From assembly GCA_964645005.1 (NCBI GenBank), contig CAZXYS010000028.1:1-58626 (forward strand): a stretch of DNA of 58,626 nt, in the 5' to 3' direction. Below are positions 28,706 through 37,704 of this stretch, piece by piece. The notes beneath the pieces are model-generated. The model saw only the letters and a list, made by a program, of their open reading frames with translations, was not told the DNA's origin and searched no databases. Source of the DNA: CAZXYS01 sp964645005. Lineage in GTDB: Bacteria > Bacteroidota > Ignavibacteria > Kapaibacteriales > UBA2268. Position 1 is the first letter of the stretch. Every line of letters starts with the position of its first letter. Both the position numbers and the translations under genes were made by a program.

Positions 28706-29470
28706 AAACTCCGCCTCTTATCTCCTTGATCCATTTATCTACATCATTTATGGCGGATAAATTTTTAGATGCTTTTTCTATGGCGTTATCCAATAACTTT
28801 TTGTCAAACCTCGGATTATAAGTCAAAAATTCTTCGAGTTTCAAATCGAATAAATGTCCGTCCTCGAGGCTTTGTTTCCCGCTGGCTTTTATACCATAGA
28901 CTTTATATAATTTTTGCTCGCCTTCTGTTAATTGTTCCTTAGTTGCCGTGACAGTCAGATTTCCGTATTCCTCAGTCACAATATGTAAATTAGGTTTTTT
29001 CCCACCTTCTTGGTATATTTCGCCATACAAATAAAATTCAGTTGCGATGAACTTAGGTTCTTTTATCAATAGGTCAGTATCTTTATTTATGAATAAATAA
29101 TATTCTCCATTGCTAAGAGAATCCGTAAAAGCAATTTCCCAGTCCTTGTTGACAGCATTGTTTTGCATTTTTTCGAAAATTCTGGCAATTTTAAAATCTA
29201 AAAAATCAATTGATTCCCGCTTACTGATTTCCTTTGCTAACGCCTGAAAGTATAAAACATGGGTGACTGGCAGCATAAAAACATGAATTATAGAACCTTT
29301 TCTATCTTATATGAGATTTTAGGTCTGTTTCTCTTATCCTCTTTTGATGGAAATAGAATGTTTTCAATGTCCGATATCATATCCTTAACATCAGCTATGT
29401 CAATATTTTCGGGGCTTACGGCATTACTCCGATCTTTGACACTTACTTCTATTTTCCCAATCTCTTCCAT
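28698..29470 (-). pseudogene. Partner gene of the PIN protein, frameshifted
   Basis: Two open frames read as one gene. The first (29470-29288) encodes MEEIGKIEVSVKDRSN to RPKISYKIEKVL; the second (28698 to about 29300) continues GSIIHVFMLPVTHVLYFQ and runs to KEIRGGVYE. Adding one A to the A4 run at 29298-29301 fuses them into roughly 257 residues. No known family is recognised. The overlap with the PIN gene suggests it is a regulator or antitoxin-like partner, but it is larger than classical VapB antitoxins and has no visible DNA-binding motif. It could be a different kind of two-gene module. Confidence 0.6.
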
Positions 29471-29626
29471 ATTTATTAATTGAATCGTTTAAATTACAGG
29501 TTTAGTCTAACATGTTAATTTAATATTTTTTTATTAAAAACAAATATCCTAGTTACAGCTTTAATATGCAATACTTGCGGAATTTCGTAAGTACAGTATT
29601 ATCCGAAAGAATTAGCCATAAAAAAA

Positions 29627-29713
29627 GCCTGGAATCATGTATGTTTGATCGAAAGTTTATCTACCCTAAAAACTTTCCCCTTGCATCAATTCAAAACAAA
29701 CATTATCCCAGGC
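29627..29713 (-). repeat. Long hairpin element A
   Basis: An 87-base nested palindrome: GCCTGG-A-AT (29627-29635) pairs with AT-C-CCAGGC (29705-29713), ATGTTTG (29641-29647) with CAAACAT (29697-29703), and GAAAGTTT (29651-29658) with AAACTTTC (29670-29677). On the minus strand the closing stem is followed by seven T. It may be a structured RNA or a small transposon-derived element. Confidence 0.55.
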
Positions 29714-29811
29714 GAAATTTACAACCGTCTTTGTCAATGGTTACAACTAACTTGTACTTATGACGGAATAAACTTATTTAAAAAGAACAATTTTCAATTT
29801 TAGTTAAAAAT

Positions 29812-29953
29812 AGCCCGGATTTTTGTCATATTCGATTTTTAAAATTCAAGCGGAGACTTTATTATGAATAATCTTCATCCTGCCTAAGCAGAGAATCGAG
29901 ACTTTTGATCAACACAACCATAATAAATTCGAATACTCCAAAAAACCCGGGCT
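29812..29953 (-). repeat. Long hairpin element B
   Basis: A 142-base nested palindrome: AGCCCGG-A-TTTTT (29812-29824) pairs with AAAAA-C-CCGGGCT (29941-29953), the inner ATTCGA (from 29830) with TCGAAT, and TTTATTATG with CATAATAAA (nine perfect pairs, about 29858-29866 and 29918-29926). A small CTGC-CTAA-GCAG hairpin sits in the middle. On the minus strand it is followed by ATTTTT. Confidence 0.55.
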
Positions 29954-30015
29954 GCCGGATCAAATTACAGTTTTTGCAGTTTTACTAAAATCATATTAGT
30001 AATCCTTTAAAAAAA

Positions 30016-30094
30016 GTCTGGAATTTTGATTGTCAAATAACATCTTTCAATGAATAGTCCTCAAATATCCCCAAACTATACCAAAATCCCAGAC
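30016..30094 (-). repeat. Long hairpin element C
   Basis: A 79-base palindrome: GTCTGG-A-ATTTTG (30016-30028) pairs with CAAAAT-C-CCAGAC (30082-30094), and the inner ATAGT pairs with ACTAT. On the minus strand the stem is followed by seven T. It has the same architecture as elements A and B, including the A/C mismatch after the sixth pair. Confidence 0.55.
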
Positions 30095-30333
30095 CGTTTA
30101 TTCATTCTAACATTTCTTACTATTCTTAATGTTACCTTTACTTAACTATTCTTAACTTTCTTTAAGTTAACTTAATTAACTAATCGAAAGATAATAAAAT
30201 GAAAAATTAAATGGTATAGCTAAATAAATGATTCTTTTGTAGTAATTTTACTACAATACTGTGGTATTTCAATTACGGCAATTAGCTGAAGTAATGACAG
30301 CGGCTGCGAAATTTAAGAGGTTTATCAAACAAA

Positions 30334-30966
30334 TTACTCTATCAGTCTGTTCTTTATAGCATAGCGGGTCAATTCCACATTATTCTTCATGTTCATCTTT
30401 TCCAGTATTCTGTTTCTATAGGTGCTAATAGTATTTATGCTAAGATAAAGTTCGTCGGCTATTTCCGAAATCGTCTTACCTGTGGCTATCAGATACATCA
30501 CCTGAAATTCCCTGTCCGACAGAGTCTCATGAACCGGCGTTCCGTCGCCCATTTCAAGCGTAGAAGCCAGCAGCTCCGCAGTTTCAGGAGAAATATACTT
30601 CCTGCCGCTTGCCACTTTCCGTATGGCTTCTATCAATTCACCCGGACGGCATTCTTTATTCAGATAGCCGGAAGCACCTGCCTTTATCACTCGCACGGCA
30701 TATTGCTCTTCCGGGAACATTGTGAACACAAGCACCTGTATTTTCGGATTTATTTGTTTTAGTTCTTTCAATGTATCGATACCATCTTTGCCCGGCATGG
30801 ATATATCAAGCAATACAATGTCATAATCATTGTGCTTTGTTTTCTCAATCAATTCCGTACCAGACCCGGCTTCCCCAGCAACCGTTATATCGGATGTATC
30901 GTCGAAAATTTGTCTCAGACCTGTCCTGACGACCTCATGGTCATCAACTATAATTAACTTCACCAT
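30334..30966 (-). CDS. NarL/FixJ-type response regulator
   Basis: A 210-residue response regulator. The receiver domain (1-120) has the acidic pocket D8-D9, phospho-acceptor D54 (LLDISMPGKDG) and K104. The LuxR-type helix-turn-helix spans about 143-208 (LSDREFQVMYLIATGKTISEIA). It is a DNA-binding transcription factor activated by phosphorylation. The start overlaps the end of the histidine kinase gene by 23 bases, so the pair is a cognate two-component system. Its targets are unknown. Confidence 0.95.
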   Translation of the reverse strand: MVKLIIVDDHEVVRTGLRQIFDDTSDITVAGEAGSGTELIEKTKHNDYDIVLLDISMPGKDGIDTLKELKQINPKIQVLVFTMFPEEQYAVRVIKAGASGYLNKECRPGELIEAIRKVASGRKYISPETAELLASTLEMGDGTPVHETLSDREFQVMYLIATGKTISEIADELYLSINTISTYRNRILEKMNMKNNVELTRYAIKNRLIE

Positions 30967-33415
30967 CTTTTATCTCCTCTTTTACAGGGACTGTTAGAAA
31001 AATCCTCGTACCTTTGTTTTGTTTACTATCGATGTTAACAGTACCTCCCATAAAATTAGCTCTTTCACTCATACCAAGCAAGCCAAAAGTTGTAGAACTC
31101 GATAATTTTTCTTTCGGGATGCCCACACCGTTATCCCGTACTACCAGATTCAGTGAGCCGTTATTCAAATGCAAATCCACATCCACACGGGATGCCTTCG
31201 CATGACGCGTCACATTCGTAAGCGTCTCCTGAAATATACGGAAAATTGCCGTAGCATGATCATCCTGTAATTTTAACTCTTTAACGTCTGTGCTAAGAAT
31301 ACATCTTATACCAGTGCGCCGCTGGAACTCATTCGCCTGCCATTCAATTGCAGCGGAAATACCAAAGTGGTCGAGTATTGACGGGCGCAGCTTCGTGGAT
31401 ATTGTCCTGACTTTCTTGATAGTCGTCTCGATCAGCTCTTCCATCCTGTCAAATCTCTCTACAAGATTAGGCTCTTTCGTCTCAATTTTTTGCGATAGCC
31501 AAGAGCTGTCCAGCTTCAACGCCGTCAGCAGATAGCCAAGCTCATCATGGATCTCGAAGGCAATTCTCTTCCTCTCTTCTTCACGTGCGGATTCCAAATG
31601 TATAGCCCTGTTCCTCATCAACTCACGTGATTTCTTCAATTCATTCTCGAATTTCTTCCTCTCCGTAATATCTCTTATAACTGCTATCAGATTGATCACA
31701 TTGCCGTACGAGTCCTTCGACAGCTCAAGCGAAAGTTCCACAGGCACTTTTTTCCCTCTTTTCGTTATCGCAGTGAATTCAGTATTCCTTATCCCGCTTT
31801 CCTTCTTCAAAAACTCCGAAAGTTCAGTCGACTCTTCCATTTCCTTATCTGCCGGCAGAAAATCAGGCATTTTATGCCCCAGCAGTTCATCTCTGTCATA
31901 TCCCAGTATATTTGCGAAAGCCTCATTCAATTCTATGATATTACCATGCGGATCAGTAAGAACAATACCATCTGGCGCCGTGGTTACAAGCGTTCTGAAT
32001 CTGCCTTCACTTTTGCGCAATGCTTCTTCCGCGAGCTTAGATTCAGTGACGTCGTCGTAAATTACGATGACTTCACCTGAAGGCAGCTTATAGATGTAGC
32101 TGTCCCGACAGCTTACAGGCTTATCGCCTTCTTCAACAGTGATCATACACTGCACCGGTTCTTCCGTTTCCCAGACATTTCTAACATTCTCTTCCAGACC
32201 GTTGACTCTCCTGCCGGGAAATATATCACTGATTTCCTTATTTATAAATTCCTCCCGTGGGATATTCTCATTCTCTTCGACCGACTGATTTATATCCTTT
32301 AAAATAAATTTATCTTCCTGATCTGACATTTCAAAGACCATAACACCGCTGCTCATGTGCTCGAACAAGCCCTTGAAACGCGCCTCACTCTCACGAAGCG
32401 CCTGTTCGGCATAGACAGCTTCCGTTATATCACGGTCGATTATCGATACACCGACCTTTTTCCCCGTAGCATCAACAAACGGACATATAGTCTGTGCTAT
32501 GAATATTTTCCTCCCGTCCCTGGTAAGTCTGACCGTTTCAAATCTTTCTACCTTTTCTTTCCTGCTGACCCATTCAATCGTATTGAGCAGCTTCTCTCTC
32601 AACTCGAAAGGCACCATATATTTAATCGATTTCCCTACCACTTCCGAGGCATTATACCCATAGATTTTCTCCGCACCCAGATTCCAGCTAAGTATAGTAC
32701 CGCCCCAGTGGACACCGTAAATGGCATCTTCAGTAGACTCAACTATAGATGTCAGCAGGTTCCACGTATGCTCAACCCGCATTCGATTGGTAATATCACG
32801 CGCAATAGCAATTGCACCATATACATTCCTTGATTTATCAGTAAGCGGTACACCGATTGCCTCCCAGTAACTAACTTCATCAACATCTGTCGTAAACGGC
32901 TGATAAGTAATGCCCTTCTTGATCTGTTTTAGCTCCATCGCCCACTTGGTAAAAGAATCGATGAAAGTACCTTCTTCATAGGACAGCGCCACATGCGCAG
33001 GATACCCGATAGCATTGGGGCTGCGCTGCAGTGCTGCTTTATTTGCCCAGCGCACTCTCATATTCTGGTCAACCTGTAAGATCATATCCGGCACGCCGTC
33101 GACGACGGCTTCAAGCTGAGCCCGCCCGCTTATCATACGTTTCTCGGCAGCTTTGCGGCGGATAGTTTCATCTTTCAAATTCTTCCAGCGCCGGAGTGAA
33201 AAAACAAACAACGCCGCCGCAACGAACAATGTGGAAATTATTAGATGTTTGAATTCCGTAAAATTATTATTGACTATCCAGCGATGGATGGCATCATAAT
33301 AATTATACCTTGCGGAAAGCGCATAGAAAAATACGGCAAGTAATACAATTACCAATATATCCCGGACAGCAGGATTCTCTCTCCAGAATTTACCTATTTT
33401 TTCTCGCCTTCTCAT
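30944..33415 (-). CDS. PAS-domain sensor histidine kinase, NarX/DegS type
   Basis: An 823-residue membrane sensor kinase. Two transmembrane helices (about 18-36 and 53-73) enclose a short loop. Four PAS-like domains follow at about 90-205, 215-335, 345-465 and 468-595. The HisKA_3 dimerisation domain, about 610-680, has the phospho-histidine in RIAFEIHDELGYLLTALK. The ATPase domain, about 710-815, includes RDNGVGIPKEK and FGLLGMSERA. The many PAS domains suggest sensing of redox state, small ligands or oxygen, but no heme-binding residues can be assigned. It acts with the overlapping response regulator. Confidence 0.94.
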   Translation of the reverse strand: MRRREKIGKFWRENPAVRDILVIVLLAVFFYALSARYNYYDAIHRWIVNNNFTEFKHLIISTLFVAAALFVFSLRRWKNLKDETIRRKAAEKRMISGRAQLEAVVDGVPDMILQVDQNMRVRWANKAALQRSPNAIGYPAHVALSYEEGTFIDSFTKWAMELKQIKKGITYQPFTTDVDEVSYWEAIGVPLTDKSRNVYGAIAIARDITNRMRVEHTWNLLTSIVESTEDAIYGVHWGGTILSWNLGAEKIYGYNASEVVGKSIKYMVPFELREKLLNTIEWVSRKEKVERFETVRLTRDGRKIFIAQTICPFVDATGKKVGVSIIDRDITEAVYAEQALRESEARFKGLFEHMSSGVMVFEMSDQEDKFILKDINQSVEENENIPREEFINKEISDIFPGRRVNGLEENVRNVWETEEPVQCMITVEEGDKPVSCRDSYIYKLPSGEVIVIYDDVTESKLAEEALRKSEGRFRTLVTTAPDGIVLTDPHGNIIELNEAFANILGYDRDELLGHKMPDFLPADKEMEESTELSEFLKKESGIRNTEFTAITKRGKKVPVELSLELSKDSYGNVINLIAVIRDITERKKFENELKKSRELMRNRAIHLESAREEERKRIAFEIHDELGYLLTALKLDSSWLSQKIETKEPNLVERFDRMEELIETTIKKVRTISTKLRPSILDHFGISAAIEWQANEFQRRTGIRCILSTDVKELKLQDDHATAIFRIFQETLTNVTRHAKASRVDVDLHLNNGSLNLVVRDNGVGIPKEKLSSSTTFGLLGMSERANFMGGTVNIDSKQNKGTRIFLTVPVKEEIKDGEVNYS

Positions 33416-33534
33416 CGGATTGTCAAATAATGTACAATTTTAAATTATCTCTAAGATATTAACGTAAATATGCCAAAATGAATTGTTTTTAAGATAACTT
33501 AATTATTTATTTAAAAATCTATTTTTTGAGAATA

Positions 33535-34335
33535 TCAAGTTTGTTGGCTTTTAAATTTTCCCGCCCTTATCAAAAGATATAATCCAAGAATAATCAAAGG
33601 AAGGCTCAATATCTGTCCCATACTCAGCGGTATCGGAATATCAAACGCTGCCTGTTTTGCCTTCGTGAATTCAATCAAAAACCTCGCACTGAAAAGCAGC
33701 GTAAGTAACAAAGCGAAAGTCTTTCCGGGAACAAGCGCTGATTTATATTTCACATATCTAACTATAAGGAATATGAAAATGAGAAAGTATGAGATCGCTT
33801 CATAAAGCTGTGAAGGGTGCCGCGGAACATTGTCGATCCTCTCAAAAACAAAAGCCCATGGAACATCCGCCTGTACACCGTATATTTCCGAATTGAAAAG
33901 ATTCCCCAGCCTGACAAAACATGCCGCCAGCGCTACCACAATACTTATCCTGTCAGTAAGCCACAGGAAAGAAATATGCTTTCGTTTCCGCAAGAACAGG
34001 TATACACCTATAAACATTCCAATGGCGCCGCCGTGGCTTGCGAGACCACCTTCCCAGATCTTAAGTATCTCTTCCGGATTCGAAAGGTAAAAATCCGGCG
34101 CATAAAACAGGCAGTGTCCCAGCCTTGCGCCAAGAACAACTGCAATGATCATAGTGATAGTCAACGATTCCAGATCTTTTTGCGGCTTAGCTTCGATAGC
34201 AAACATTTTTGCAAGTATCTGATAACCTGCTACAAAGCCCAGCGCAAATAAAAGCCCGTACCAGCGAATATGAATAAAGCCCAGACTGACGATCTCGGGG
34301 GAAACATCCCAGTGTATTGCTGCAATTATATTCAT
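33535..34335 (-). CDS. lgt: Prolipoprotein diacylglyceryl transferase
   Basis: A 266-residue, seven-helix inner-membrane enzyme that transfers diacylglycerol from phosphatidylglycerol to the lipobox cysteine of prolipoproteins, the first step of lipoprotein maturation. Signatures are RWYGLLFALGF near the start, GGLASHGGAIG, RLGNLFNSEIYG and RHPSQLYEA. The length is normal. The lipoprotein-like M49 homologue nearby at 35903 could be one of its substrates. It stands 119 bases upstream of the kinase gene and about 100 bases after the decarboxylase. Confidence 0.96.
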   Translation of the reverse strand: MNIIAAIHWDVSPEIVSLGFIHIRWYGLLFALGFVAGYQILAKMFAIEAKPQKDLESLTITMIIAVVLGARLGHCLFYAPDFYLSNPEEILKIWEGGLASHGGAIGMFIGVYLFLRKRKHISFLWLTDRISIVVALAACFVRLGNLFNSEIYGVQADVPWAFVFERIDNVPRHPSQLYEAISYFLIFIFLIVRYVKYKSALVPGKTFALLLTLLFSARFLIEFTKAKQAAFDIPIPLSMGQILSLPLIILGLYLLIRAGKFKSQQT

Positions 34336-34441
34336 TCCATTAATTTCATTTTTTTCAATAAAATAAAATCAAAATTAGCAAATTCACAGCAACCGTCAAA
34401 TGTTAAAATTCACATTAAAATTTAAAATTGTTTTCCATCAC

Positions 34442-35887
34442 TCAAAAAGCAGCTTTAATCTTTACTACAGCCTCCTTCAGCGCCTCGATTGTAAGGTCGA
34501 CAGTATCCTTATGCGTGCGGAAATGCAGCACGGCGAGCCTCAAAGTGAACTTCCCATCGATCATCGTCGAAGATATAAAGACTCTGCCGTCGTTATGGAT
34601 TTCCTCGATGATGCGCGCATTGAATTCATTCGCATCGCCGCGTTCGGGCACATAGCGGAAAGTAGAGACTGAAAGCTCAGGGTATGGACCTACCTCAAAG
34701 CCGTCCACTTCCCGGATTTTCTCATGAAAATATCGGGTAAGCAGGATTTTCTCATCCAGCGCCGCTTTAAACGGTTTCAACCCGCATAACATGAGCGGGA
34801 ACCACAACCGAAGCGACCTGAAATGCGTGGAAAGTTCCGGCGACAGGTCTGCCGGCGAAAGCTCCTGCTGATCGTTATTTGCATCCTGCATATAATTGGC
34901 AAAATAATAATGCGAGTTATACATTTTCTCTTTGTCATGCACCAGCACAGCGCCAGTCCCATACGGCAGGAACAATCCCTTATGAGGGTCCATCACCACA
35001 GAATCAGATTTACCGATTCCAGCCAGCTTATCTTTAGCGATATCGCTCAGCAGGAAAAAAGCCCCGTAAGCGCCGTCAACATGATGCCACATTTCGTTGG
35101 CAGAGCACAGATCACCGATTGCGCCAAGCGGATCGACGCTGCCCGTATCCGTAGTTCCGGCAGACGAAACCACCAGCCACGGACGCAGCCTGCCGTGCTT
35201 GTCGGATTCCACGGCTGTTTCCAGCGCGGAGAAATCCATCCTGAAAGCGTCATCCATTGGGATTTTCCTGATAATGCATTCATTCAGTCCGGCGATACGG
35301 ACAGACTTGTTCACTGAATGATGCGCCTGCTCGGTAACATAGATCACCGAATTCTCGTAATCTTTTGCTTTAAGCCCGATAGCATCGCGTCCGGTAACAA
35401 TCCCGATCAGGTTTGAAATACTGCCGCCGGAAGTAAGATTTCCCGCGGCAGACCCCGGGTAGCCGACCAGATCATTCATCCAGCGAATAAGCATATTCTG
35501 CAGTCGGACAGTCCCCGGTCCCGCGAAGAAAACGCCTGCATATTTATTCATAATATCGGCAAGGTAGTCTCCCAGCGCCGAGTGAAATATTCCTCCCCCG
35601 GGAATATAGCCAAGGTGACCGCCGGATGCGGGATTGATGCCCGGCAGATCGACATGCTCTTTCATTGAATCGATCAGCGTTTCAATATCGACGGGCTCAT
35701 CTTTCAGCGGGAAATCATATATGCCCGAGCCATTGTCATCAGACTTACGATAAGCAGGTAGTTCATATATTTTACTTAGAAAATCCTCAGCATAAGCAGT
35801 CACTTTGCCGAGCATATTCTCTCTTTCTTCAGCCGAAGGCTCTAACTGCCTCGCTATTTGCTCTAAATTTGTAATTTCATCTATCAT
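34442..35887 (-). CDS. Group II PLP-dependent decarboxylase
   Basis: A 481-residue fold-type I decarboxylase of the aromatic-L-amino-acid/glutamate decarboxylase family. The PLP lysine is K303 in MDPHKGLFLPYG. D271 in HHVDGAYG contacts the pyridine nitrogen. TEQAHHSV near 185-192 supplies the ring-stacking histidine, and LTSGGSISNL at 151-160 fits the cofactor phosphate site. The substrate is not settled by sequence; an aromatic amino acid is most likely. It lies 15 bases downstream of the M49-like peptidase and probably in its operon, which might link peptide breakdown to amino-acid decarboxylation. Confidence 0.88.
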   Translation of the reverse strand: MIDEITNLEQIARQLEPSAEERENMLGKVTAYAEDFLSKIYELPAYRKSDDNGSGIYDFPLKDEPVDIETLIDSMKEHVDLPGINPASGGHLGYIPGGGIFHSALGDYLADIMNKYAGVFFAGPGTVRLQNMLIRWMNDLVGYPGSAAGNLTSGGSISNLIGIVTGRDAIGLKAKDYENSVIYVTEQAHHSVNKSVRIAGLNECIIRKIPMDDAFRMDFSALETAVESDKHGRLRPWLVVSSAGTTDTGSVDPLGAIGDLCSANEMWHHVDGAYGAFFLLSDIAKDKLAGIGKSDSVVMDPHKGLFLPYGTGAVLVHDKEKMYNSHYYFANYMQDANNDQQELSPADLSPELSTHFRSLRLWFPLMLCGLKPFKAALDEKILLTRYFHEKIREVDGFEVGPYPELSVSTFRYVPERGDANEFNARIIEEIHNDGRVFISSTMIDGKFTLRLAVLHFRTHKDTVDLTIEALKEAVVKIKAAF

Positions 35888-35902
35888 AATATGCGAAAAT
35901 CA

Positions 35903-37579
35903 TCAATATTCATACTTCGTATCAATATCCCTTGGAACATCGTTCAGGGATTCGATCTCAGCTTTAATTTCGTCAGTCAACTGTCCGTATTCTTCTATAA
36001 TTTCGCCGGCGGCTTCGTAATCGCCTGCCACTTCGATCATCAGGATCTTATGCGCAAGATCGGCAACTTTGCTGAAGAAAACAAACTCGCTTACAGTGTA
36101 GGTTCCGTCATCCTGCTTCATAATAGCGCCGTGCTTCTTGAGATAGTTAAGCTGGATAAGATTTGCCCTGCCGTGCGCTTCTTCCGCGCCGAACCTGATC
36201 GAACGATACATCCCCGTGACATAAGTCACAACAGCTTTCTTCAAATATTCCGGCGTGATCTCGCCAAGCTCCAGCAGCTGCTTATGATTCCACATTCCGA
36301 GAATATCTGCTTTCGTCTCCTCGATTGCCGAATATCTCTCTTTCAGAGCGCGGCGCACACTTTCTTTATCACTTCCGTAAACATAGCGCGGACCGAGAGT
36401 ATGAGCAACTTCATGCAGAGTAACAAAACTCGTGAAAGCCTTCTTATCAACATAGCTCCACAGTTTGCGGTCGATCATCTTTTCAGCAATAGGCTTGACG
36501 ATCTTATCAAACTTCGCTTCCATCATATTTTTATACATGGACTTCTTACCGCCTTTAGCTTCGTGAACGCGCGGGTCGTTCGGCAGAGACGCAGCAATAG
36601 TTTTAACACCCTTCTGGCAGTCGCCGCCAAAGTAAGCTACATTCACTACCTGCAGAATATTACCCGAGCCGACAGACTCATTCTTATATTCATCAGGATA
36701 GGGCAGGCGGTCTTCGAAATTCTGAAGGTGGCGCTTAAACATATCCAACTCCTTCGAAGCCTCCTTATCCTTTATCATCACTACCGCTTCGAATGCTGTC
36801 TTATAATTGAAAAGTTCATCTTCGTAATTCTCGATAGGACCAATAACAATGTCAATATCATTATCCTTGATCTCCATCCAAGCCATGTCGCTGTCGAGGT
36901 AATCATCCTTACGAAGAGCCTCAGCACGAAGATTCAGATATCTCTTCAGACTTTCATTTTCGCAGTATTCGGCGGCTTCTTCAAGTTTGGCAGCCATTTT
37001 TTCCACTTCGGGATAGGCTTCGTGATAGGGTATAGCCTTCAACTTATCGCCATCCCTGCGAACAATTTTGTACAGGTTTTCAAGCGCTTCCTTCTGATCG
37101 GGATTGGCTTCCACATAATTATTAAATTCCTCTTTTGTAATATCGAGCGGGTAGAAATTGCCGCCTGGCGGACGTTCGTCAGGACCTTCACCGACAAATC
37201 TCTCATGACCGTAAATCGGATCATAAGGACCGTAATTGATCATGACATATTCGAGCATAGTCTTGGCTTCGGGATTATCCAACCCCTTCAAAGAATCACG
37301 TACCGGTATCGACGAAGCCGATGTTTGCTTCCAGAAAATGCTGTCTGCAAGATGACCTGCTTCCGCAAGCAGTTCGACTACCTTTTTCTGATTTTCCGTC
37401 AGATTTGACATATCCGCAGTAATATTCACATCCGCAAAAGATTTTATTCTTTCTTCCACACTGGGCAGTTCACCTTTTTTCTTCATTTTGTCCGGTTCCT
37501 CCTCGCGGTATCCTTTGTTACATGCAAAAAGCATTACAGTCAAAGAAATTGTTGCGATCAATATTAACGATTTTTTCAT
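35903..37579 (-). CDS. M49-like (dipeptidyl peptidase III-related) metallopeptidase, lipoprotein
   Basis: A 558-residue protein. Residues 1-20 form a lipoprotein signal with a lipobox ending at C20 (MLFAC). The zinc motif is HEVAH at 389-393, followed by TLGP; E420-E421 in EETKAD provides the third ligand, as in M49 peptidases. Classical DPP III has HELLGH, one residue longer; the HExxH form is seen in M49-related hydrolases. It probably trims short peptides at the cell envelope. First gene of a two-gene unit with the decarboxylase. Confidence 0.8.
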   Translation of the reverse strand: MKKSLILIATISLTVMLFACNKGYREEEPDKMKKKGELPSVEERIKSFADVNITADMSNLTENQKKVVELLAEAGHLADSIFWKQTSASSIPVRDSLKGLDNPEAKTMLEYVMINYGPYDPIYGHERFVGEGPDERPPGGNFYPLDITKEEFNNYVEANPDQKEALENLYKIVRRDGDKLKAIPYHEAYPEVEKMAAKLEEAAEYCENESLKRYLNLRAEALRKDDYLDSDMAWMEIKDNDIDIVIGPIENYEDELFNYKTAFEAVVMIKDKEASKELDMFKRHLQNFEDRLPYPDEYKNESVGSGNILQVVNVAYFGGDCQKGVKTIAASLPNDPRVHEAKGGKKSMYKNMMEAKFDKIVKPIAEKMIDRKLWSYVDKKAFTSFVTLHEVAHTLGPRYVYGSDKESVRRALKERYSAIEETKADILGMWNHKQLLELGEITPEYLKKAVVTYVTGMYRSIRFGAEEAHGRANLIQLNYLKKHGAIMKQDDGTYTVSEFVFFSKVADLAHKILMIEVAGDYEAAGEIIEEYGQLTDEIKAEIESLNDVPRDIDTKYEY

Positions 37580-37704
37580 GATACACCTGGTAAATGTTTA
37601 ATAATTGTATTTTTCAATTTAAAATTTCAATTAATATAATTTATAAAATTACAACCCTAAATTGGCGCTTGCAAATATATTTTCACTGCTTCGATGAATA
37701 CTCA

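Larger units (their letters stand above)
29471..30333. other. Gene-free region with three long hairpins
   Basis: About 860 bases with no supportable protein gene. It holds three hairpin elements (listed separately) and, at 30120-30190, a very AT-rich stretch with TTAACTT-type repeats. The right edge (30293-30315) resembles the repeat near 160-180. Confidence 0.6.

Noticed and set aside
29566..29763. Plus-strand open frame of 65 codons
   Set aside because: It runs through hairpin A, shows no family features, and is better explained as non-coding repeat DNA.
29627..30094. CRISPR-like array or integron attC array
   Set aside because: The three units differ in length (79-142 bases) and sequence, there are no constant repeats with unique spacers, and no attC core sites, integrase or cas genes are present.
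35891..37408. 505-codon plus-strand open frame
   Set aside because: It is antisense to the M49-like peptidase gene, which has a lipoprotein signal and a metal motif; the antisense frame shows no recognisable domain.
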